Shown here piece after piece: positions 58,756 through 64,000 of a stretch of DNA of 64,000 nucleotides. This DNA is from Bin76 sp963665765. GTDB taxonomy: Bacteria > Actinomycetota > Acidimicrobiia > Spongiisociales > ZC4RG35. The DNA lies in the NCBI GenBank assembly GCA_963665765.1, contig OY762464.1:2542001-2606000 (forward strand). Direction: 5' to 3'. The first letter of the stretch is position 1. Every line of letters starts with the position of its first letter. The notes beneath the pieces were generated by a model, which saw only the letters and a program-made list of their open reading frames with translations, was not told the DNA's origin and searched no databases. Both the position numbers and the translations under genes were made by a program.

Positions 58756-61700
58756 ATGTTCTTGAAGTCCATCAGTTTGACCGGGTTCAAGTCCTTTGGC
58801 GTGCGGACGACCTTGGAGTTGGATCAGGGCATAACGGTGATAGTCGGTCCCAACGGCTCGGGGAAGTCCAACATCGTGGATGCGGTGGCTTGGGCCACGG
58901 GCGGTCATTCGACCCGGGGCTTGCGCGCCGACCGCACCGAAGAGTTGCTCTTCTGCGGCGCCGCCGGCCTTCCACCTGCCTCCCGGGCTGAAGTCACTTT
59001 GGTGTTCGACAACCGTTGCGGTCTGTTGCCCATCGATCGCCCGGAGGTGGCGATCACTCGCCGTTATCACCGGTCGGGGGAGTCTCGGTTCGAGATCAAT
59101 CGGACCCCCTGCCGACTGATGGACATCACCGAGCTGTTGGCCGAGGCGGGTCTGCGCCGCAGCCGTTATGTCCTCTTGGGGCAGGGGCAGGTGGAGCAGG
59201 TGCTCAACGCCTCGCCCACCGAGCACCGCCAGGTTTTGGAGGAGGCGGCCGGGGTGGGCATACACCTGTGGCGGCGAGACCGGGCGATACGGCGTCTGCG
59301 GTCCACCCGGTTGGACCTGGAACGGATCGGGGAGCTGATCGCCGAGAAGGAACGCCGGCGCCGCCCCCTTCGCCGCCAGGCGCAAGCCCTGCAGCGACAT
59401 TCCCGGCTGGCCGAGGAGATCAGGTCGCTTCGTCTCTTCTTGGAAGGTGAAAAACTACGAGGGATCGAAGAGCGATTGCGGTCGGCCGGCCAAAGCCGAG
59501 CCAGGTGGGAAGCAACCCGTTCGGAGGCCGCAGACCGGCGGGCGCGGCGTTGGGAGGCGCTTTCGGCCATCGAATCCGCCCAGCGGGCGTTGCGGGCCGA
59601 GTCGGTCGGCGACCTGCGGCGGGATTGGGAAATGGTGTCGGAAAAAATGAAGCGCCTCGCCGAGGTGTCGGCCCTGCGAACCGAGGCGCGAAGACATAGG
59701 GAGCGCGCCGAACGCCGGCGACAGGTTATGACCGAGGAGCGGGTTGCCCTGCAAAACAGCCTGGCGGAGTGGGATGGGCTGCTTGCCTCTGCCGAGGAGA
59801 CCGTCGAGCAATCTCGGCTGGCGGTTGCCCGGCTGGCCGACCGGGAAAGGGAGCTTGCTGTTCTCAAAAACGCCGCCGGCGGGGAGGAGATGAGAGTTCC
59901 GCTCGGGGAACGGGCCACTTTGCGGGCGGCCGCCGAGCGGGACCGGAGGGAGCGTGAGGCGGTGGCGTCTCGACTGGCCGAATTGTCGTCCGCCGGTGAG
60001 CAGCTTCACTCCGAGGAGAGGAGGAGGGAAGCGCAACTGGCCGAACAGCAGAGGGCGTTGGCCCGGTGGGGCAGGGAGATGGACCGGGTCAAGGCCGAGG
60101 TGGTGGAACAAAGGCGGGCTCTGCGGGCCGCCGAGGCCCGGGCTGCTTCGGCCCGGGCGACGATGGCGGAGGCGCAGGGAAAGCGGGAAGCCGCCCGGCG
60201 CACCTTGAATCCGGGTGATTCCGACCGCCGGAAGCGATTGGAGTCGCTCACCGGCTGGGCGGGATGGGTCTCCGAGATTCTCCAAGCGCCCCCGGAGTTG
60301 GCCGCCGCGGTGGAGGCCGGGCTGGAGGGATGGGCTGAGGCGGCGGCCTTTGAGGGTCCGGTGGCCCTGGGCAACGCGTTGGAAAGGCTGGGAAAGATCC
60401 CCGAGGAACAGGGACCGGTGTCGATGGTGAGCGCCCGTTTTCCCGGGGTGGCCGACCTTCCGGCTCGGACCGTGGCCGCCTCGGGCAGCCGGGTGACGCC
60501 CTTGGTGGATCTGGTGACCGATGGTGAACAGTTCGCTTTGGCCGCTCGCCTGCTGGGTGATGTGGTCCTGGTGGAGAACTGGAGAAGCGGTTGGGAGGTG
60601 GTGGGAAGTCATCCGCGCCTGCGGGCGGTGACCCGACAGGGAGATCTGATCACATTGCGCGGGATTTCCCGGGGTGGGCGGAACCGTCTGCCCGATCTGG
60701 TGGCGGCCAACGCCGAGGCCGAAGCGGCGACCGTGGCTTTCCGGTCCCTCCGCATCAAGGTGAAGAGCCTGCGGGCCGCGGCGGAGTCACTGGACGAGAG
60801 TCGCGAGAAGCAGTTCAGCAGTCTGCAACTCGGTCGTCAGAAAATGCTGGAATCCCAACGGGAGGTCGAACGGATCGCGGCGCGTCGCCGGGAGATCGAC
60901 CACGAAAAGGGCCGTTTGAGAAGGCGTCTGGAATCTTTGATGCAGGCCGAAGCCGCCCGGGCGCGGCGTTTGGCCGAGTTGGAAGACCATATCACCCGAC
61001 TGGAAGGCCGGTCGGCGACGCCCGATGAGTCGGACAGGCTTGCCCGACGGTTGGAAGAGACCTCCCGCGCCCGGGCGGCGGCCGAGGAGGAGTACCGGTC
61101 CGGGAGCGCGGCGCTCACCGGACTGGCGGAGCGCCGCCGGCTGGAAAGAGCCAGATACGAGCAGTTGGCGGTGGAGGTGGCGGAGATGTCGCGGCTTTCC
61201 GACGGCTTTTCGGCAGGATGGTCGGAGGAGGTGTCGGAGATTGCCGCCGCGGCGCTACGGCTGATGGCGACCCATCGCGCCTCGTTGGTCGAGCTGGACC
61301 GGGCTTCCCGACGGCGCGCTCGGGCCCTGGGGGAGGAGGCCACCGAAGCGAGGAGGGAAATCAGCCGCTCCGATCAGCAGGAGCGGGAGGCCACCGGTCA
61401 TTTGGAGACGCTGATCTCCGAGATTTCCCGTCTGGAAGCCCATCGTCAAACCACCGTGGAAGCACTGTGGGAGATGGGCGCCGATCCTGCCCAGGCGGTC
61501 GGCGCGCCCCGGCCCGAGATCAGTGATCCAACGGCGGCCCTGGCCTCGGGGGTGGCCGAATTGGAGCGGATGAGGCCCATCAATCCCTATGCCGCCGCCG
61601 ACCTCGCCGCCCTGGAGGAAGAGTTGTCGAAACTGTGCGACCAGCGGGATGACATCGTGGGGACCGATCGACGCCTGGGAAAAGTGATCTCCGAATTGGA

Positions 61701-62211
61701 GAAGGAAGCCACCGAGCGGTATCTGGCCACCTTCCGGGAGACCGCCAGAGCATTCGAGCAGGCCTTCGGGCAGGTGTTTCCCGGGGGGCGGGGGAGGCTT
61801 CGCATCGTTGATCCGGCGGATCCGCTCGGCTCGGGAGTGGAGATCCATGCTCGACCGCAGGGCAAGCGGGTGTCTCGGCTGAGCCTGTTGTCGGGAGGGG
61901 AACGGGCACTGGGCGCTCTGGCTTTTCTGTTCGCTCTGATGAGAACGCGGCCCTCTCCCTTCTATCTGCTGGATGAGATGGACGCCAGCCTGGACGCGGC
62001 CAACCTGTATCGGGTGTTGCAGGTGGTCCGCCAACTTCGCTCCCATGCCCAAATCCTGATCATCACCCATCAACCGCAGACCGCCGAGTTCGCCGAGGTG
62101 CTGTATGGGGTCACCATGCCGCCGGGAGGAACCACCCAGGTGGTCTCCCGCCGCATGGAACGAACCGAGGCTCCGGTCGAGGCATTCCCGGCCCAGGGCC
62201 GCTCCGCGTAG
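58756..62211 (+). CDS. smc: Chromosome segregation protein SMC
   Basis: This 1151-residue condensin ATPase has Walker A GPNGSGKS at residues 31-38, the Q-loop region RYVLLGQGQVEQVL, two long coiled coils rich in Arg/Glu, a hinge at about 480-650 (LTGWAGWVSEILQAPPELAAAVEAGLEGW), and the C-terminal head with LLSGGERALGALAFLFALM (signature) and FYLLDEMDASLD (Walker B). It organises and segregates the chromosome with ScpA and ScpB, which are not here. The rnc-mutM-smc order is typical for actinobacteria, but ftsY does not follow. Confidence 0.97.
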   Translation: MFLKSISLTGFKSFGVRTTLELDQGITVIVGPNGSGKSNIVDAVAWATGGHSTRGLRADRTEELLFCGAAGLPPASRAEVTLVFDNRCGLLPIDRPEVAITRRYHRSGESRFEINRTPCRLMDITELLAEAGLRRSRYVLLGQGQVEQVLNASPTEHRQVLEEAAGVGIHLWRRDRAIRRLRSTRLDLERIGELIAEKERRRRPLRRQAQALQRHSRLAEEIRSLRLFLEGEKLRGIEERLRSAGQSRARWEATRSEAADRRARRWEALSAIESAQRALRAESVGDLRRDWEMVSEKMKRLAEVSALRTEARRHRERAERRRQVMTEERVALQNSLAEWDGLLASAEETVEQSRLAVARLADRERELAVLKNAAGGEEMRVPLGERATLRAAAERDRREREAVASRLAELSSAGEQLHSEERRREAQLAEQQRALARWGREMDRVKAEVVEQRRALRAAEARAASARATMAEAQGKREAARRTLNPGDSDRRKRLESLTGWAGWVSEILQAPPELAAAVEAGLEGWAEAAAFEGPVALGNALERLGKIPEEQGPVSMVSARFPGVADLPARTVAASGSRVTPLVDLVTDGEQFALAARLLGDVVLVENWRSGWEVVGSHPRLRAVTRQGDLITLRGISRGGRNRLPDLVAANAEAEAATVAFRSLRIKVKSLRAAAESLDESREKQFSSLQLGRQKMLESQREVERIAARRREIDHEKGRLRRRLESLMQAEAARARRLAELEDHITRLEGRSATPDESDRLARRLEETSRARAAAEEEYRSGSAALTGLAERRRLERARYEQLAVEVAEMSRLSDGFSAGWSEEVSEIAAAALRLMATHRASLVELDRASRRRARALGEEATEARREISRSDQQEREATGHLETLISEISRLEAHRQTTVEALWEMGADPAQAVGAPRPEISDPTAALASGVAELERMRPINPYAAADLAALEEELSKLCDQRDDIVGTDRRLGKVISELEKEATERYLATFRETARAFEQAFGQVFPGGRGRLRIVDPADPLGSGVEIHARPQGKRVSRLSLLSGGERALGALAFLFALMRTRPSPFYLLDEMDASLDAANLYRVLQVVRQLRSHAQILIITHQPQTAEFAEVLYGVTMPPGGTTQVVSRRMERTEAPVEAFPAQGRSA

Positions 62212-62340
62212 GAGCAAGGTGGGTTGCTATCGGGCCGGTGAGCCTGCCCGTGGGTCTTCGGGGTGGTCGCAAGGGTGGGTGTCACAGGCGCTCGGTATTC
62301 TGAAAGTGTCCCGCAGAAGGCGTTGGCTACGGGTGGAGCG

Positions 62341-64000
62341 ATGGAAATAGCAATGGAATCGGTGGGCAGGGTGCTGGGCACCGATGAGTCGACCCCTCTG
62401 GCCTTTTGGGTAGGGGTGGCCGAGGATCAGCATCTGCAACTTGACGACATCGTGGCGGTTGATCGGATCCTGCCGACCGGAGAGATCATTTCGATCTTTG
62501 GAGTGGTCGGGCAGATGCGCGCCCGCTATGAGGGCGCCCGGTTCGACTCGGATGTGTTCTTGATCGCCTCGGGGATTCTGCCGGCCGACGTGTCGGAGGC
62601 AGCGCAGGTTCAGGTAACGCGGATCGTGCCGGAAACCTTCGTTCCGCCCTTGCCGGGGTCCGAGGTGCGTCGGGCGGTCGGCGACGAACGGGACGCCGCC
62701 CTTGACATGACCGAGGTGGAACGAAAGTTGCCGGCCGGCCTGACCCGGGACGGACGGCAGGCGGTCATGCTCGACCTCGATTTCCTGGACGGCACCAAGG
62801 GCGCCCATGTCAATATCTCAGGAATCTCGGGGGTCGCCACCAAAACCAGTTACGCAACGTTCCTGCTCTACTCCCTGTTCAATTCGGGTGTGCTGGGCGC
62901 CGCCGCGGCCAATACCAAGGCCCTCATCTTCAACGTCAAGGGCGAAGACCTGCTCTTCTTGGACCATCCCAACAACCGCCTGGACGAAGAACAGCGGTCA
63001 CACTACGCAACGTTGGGACTGCAGGCCGCGCCCTTCCGGTCACTTCGGATCCTTGCTCCACCACGCATCGGCGACCCCAATGGCACACCCCATACCGGCG
63101 CTCGGGTTACCGGTGTTCGCCCCATGTACTGGACGGTTGCCCAGTTCTGCCGGCAAGGGCTATTGCCCTTTTTGTTCGCCGACGCCGAAGACGAACGACA
63201 GCAGTACACGATCGTGGTGCATTCGGTCGCCGCCCAGTTGGAACGCCACGCCAAGAATTTCAACCCTTCTGACGGTGCGGTCCGTATCGACGGCCGGACG
63301 GCCCGCACGTTTTCCCAGCTGGTCGAGATCATCTGCGACAAGCTCCTCCCCGAAGACCCCGACACTCCCCCCGACCCCCTGTGGACCGGACGATCGGTCC
63401 ACACCGGGACGATCAGGGCGTTCGTGCGCCGGCTCTCATCGTCCGAGCGCCACGTTGCCCATCTGATCAGGGCCGATATCGACAACGCCGAAACCCATGC
63501 TCTGGACCTCGACTCCCAGCAGGTCACGGTGGTCGACCTGCACCTGCTCCACGACCGAGCGAAGCGGTTTGTGGTTGGGGTGGTGCTCCGACAAGCGTTT
63601 GAGGCCAAGGAACAATCCGGTACGGCCGAGCCCCTGCAATTCGTGGTGCTCGACGAATTGAACAAATACGCCCCGCGGGCGTCGTCGAGCCCCATCAAGG
63701 AAATTCTGCTGGATGTGGCCGAGCGGGGTCGCAGCCTGGGAGTCATTCTGATCGGCGCCCAGCAGACCGCCAGCGAAGTGGAACGGCGGATCGTTTCCAA
63801 TTCGGCGGTGCGGGTGGTGGGTCGGTTGGATACCGCCGAGGCCGGACGCGAGCAGTATGGTTTCTTGCCCGCCGCCCAACGCCAACGGGCCACGATCCTC
63901 AAACCCGGCGCCATGTTCGTCTCCCAGCCGCGCCTTCCGGTGCCGGTGCTGGTCGAGTTTCCTTTTCCGGCATGGGCCACCCGGTTCGCCGAAGCCGATC
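62341..64000 (+). CDS. HerA-like (DUF87) ATPase, 3' end outside window
   Basis: The frame starts at ATG 62341 (GGTGGAG 2 bp upstream; a second ATG at 62353) and is open to the right edge, over 553 residues. An N-terminal beta-barrel HAS-like region (VGRVLGTDESTPLAFWVGV) is followed by a RecA-type motor. The Walker A is atypical, ISGVATKTS with K168 preceded by Thr where Gly is usual. Walker B is FVVLDELNKYAP, and ILIGAQQTASEVERRIVSNSAVRVVGRLD is a strong HerA signature. HerA proteins work with the nuclease NurA in DNA end resection, or in defence systems; the next gene, unseen, would decide. It lies 129 bp after smc on the same strand. Confidence 0.85.
   Translation, partial: MEIAMESVGRVLGTDESTPLAFWVGVAEDQHLQLDDIVAVDRILPTGEIISIFGVVGQMRARYEGARFDSDVFLIASGILPADVSEAAQVQVTRIVPETFVPPLPGSEVRRAVGDERDAALDMTEVERKLPAGLTRDGRQAVMLDLDFLDGTKGAHVNISGISGVATKTSYATFLLYSLFNSGVLGAAAANTKALIFNVKGEDLLFLDHPNNRLDEEQRSHYATLGLQAAPFRSLRILAPPRIGDPNGTPHTGARVTGVRPMYWTVAQFCRQGLLPFLFADAEDERQQYTIVVHSVAAQLERHAKNFNPSDGAVRIDGRTARTFSQLVEIICDKLLPEDPDTPPDPLWTGRSVHTGTIRAFVRRLSSSERHVAHLIRADIDNAETHALDLDSQQVTVVDLHLLHDRAKRFVVGVVLRQAFEAKEQSGTAEPLQFVVLDELNKYAPRASSSPIKEILLDVAERGRSLGVILIGAQQTASEVERRIVSNSAVRVVGRLDTAEAGREQYGFLPAAQRQRATILKPGAMFVSQPRLPVPVLVEFPFPAWATRFAEAD

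Noticed and set aside
1..64000. CRISPR arrays, rRNA operons, replication origin
   Set aside because: I saw no regularly spaced repeats, no rRNA signature sequences and no DnaA-box cluster in the window.

Overview
This window is a stretch of core chromosome from a high-GC Gram-positive bacterium, most likely a member of the Actinomycetota. Acidimicrobiia or a related uncultured class is my best guess, but that is inference. The actinobacterial markers are an AdnAB-type pair of helicase-nucleases, a homodimeric AceE pyruvate dehydrogenase E1, a DUF222 HNH endonuclease, a SepIVA-like coiled-coil protein between coaD and the DUF177-rpmF-plsX-rnc-mutM-smc run, an alkyltransferase-like protein, and common GTG/TTG starts. 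I see no rRNA, tRNA, CRISPR array, prophage or insertion sequence. Both edges cut genes: a vWA membrane protein on the left and a HerA-like ATPase on the right.

Layout. 1-3.8 kb: vWA/glutamine-amidotransferase-like membrane protein, Mug glycosylase, RDD membrane protein. 3.8-10.2 kb: ADP-ribosylglycohydrolase, class V aminotransferase, DUF3179 lipoprotein, xseAB, acyl-CoA thioesterase. 10.2-14.1 kb: MoCo-type protein (Mog/MoaB), rmuC, CoxI/XdhC and CoxG. 14.1-18.3 kb: aceE and a radical SAM protein with a C-terminal CCAEP motif. 18.3-27.8 kb: a group of Fe-S PD-(D/E)XK nucleases (a tandem-duplicated one, AdnB, AdnA, a tiny CxxC protein, a RecB-like exonuclease), with dtd inside it. 28.0-36 kb: alaS-ruvX-mltG-aroE-prepilin peptidase, then glyS and a YceI protein. 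36-40.4 kb: dnaG-rpoD and an HNH gene. 40.6-51.5 kb, minus strand: amt, then rpmB, a cold-shock-like gene, a RAM-domain gene, ppc, upp, atl, deoB, deoA, punA, etfB and etfA. 51.6-64 kb, plus strand: recG-rsmD-coaD-sepIVA-like-DUF177-rpmF-plsX-rnc-mutM-smc and a HerA-like ATPase.

How the genes fit together. Genome maintenance dominates: break processing (AdnAB, RecB-like nucleases, RmuC, RecG, ExoVII), base repair (Mug, MutM, ATL), replication start (DnaG) and chromosome organisation (SMC, HerA-like). The minus-strand run from ppc to etfA couples nucleoside salvage (Upp, DeoB, DeoA, PNP) with central carbon and electron-transfer functions. CoxI, CoxG and Mog point to a molybdenum hydroxylase encoded elsewhere.

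Most notable: the dnaG-linked primary-type sigma factor has His, Ile and Gly at the positions equivalent to E. coli sigma70 Q437, T440 and E458. These residues read the -12 base and the extended -10 motif. Other points of interest are the CCAEP-tail radical SAM protein, the duplicated Fe-S nuclease, a HerA-like ATPase with an atypical Walker A, three genes whose Shine-Dalgarno and N-terminus both point to CTG starts, and compact hairpins without U-tracts between convergent genes, one of which contains both stop codons.
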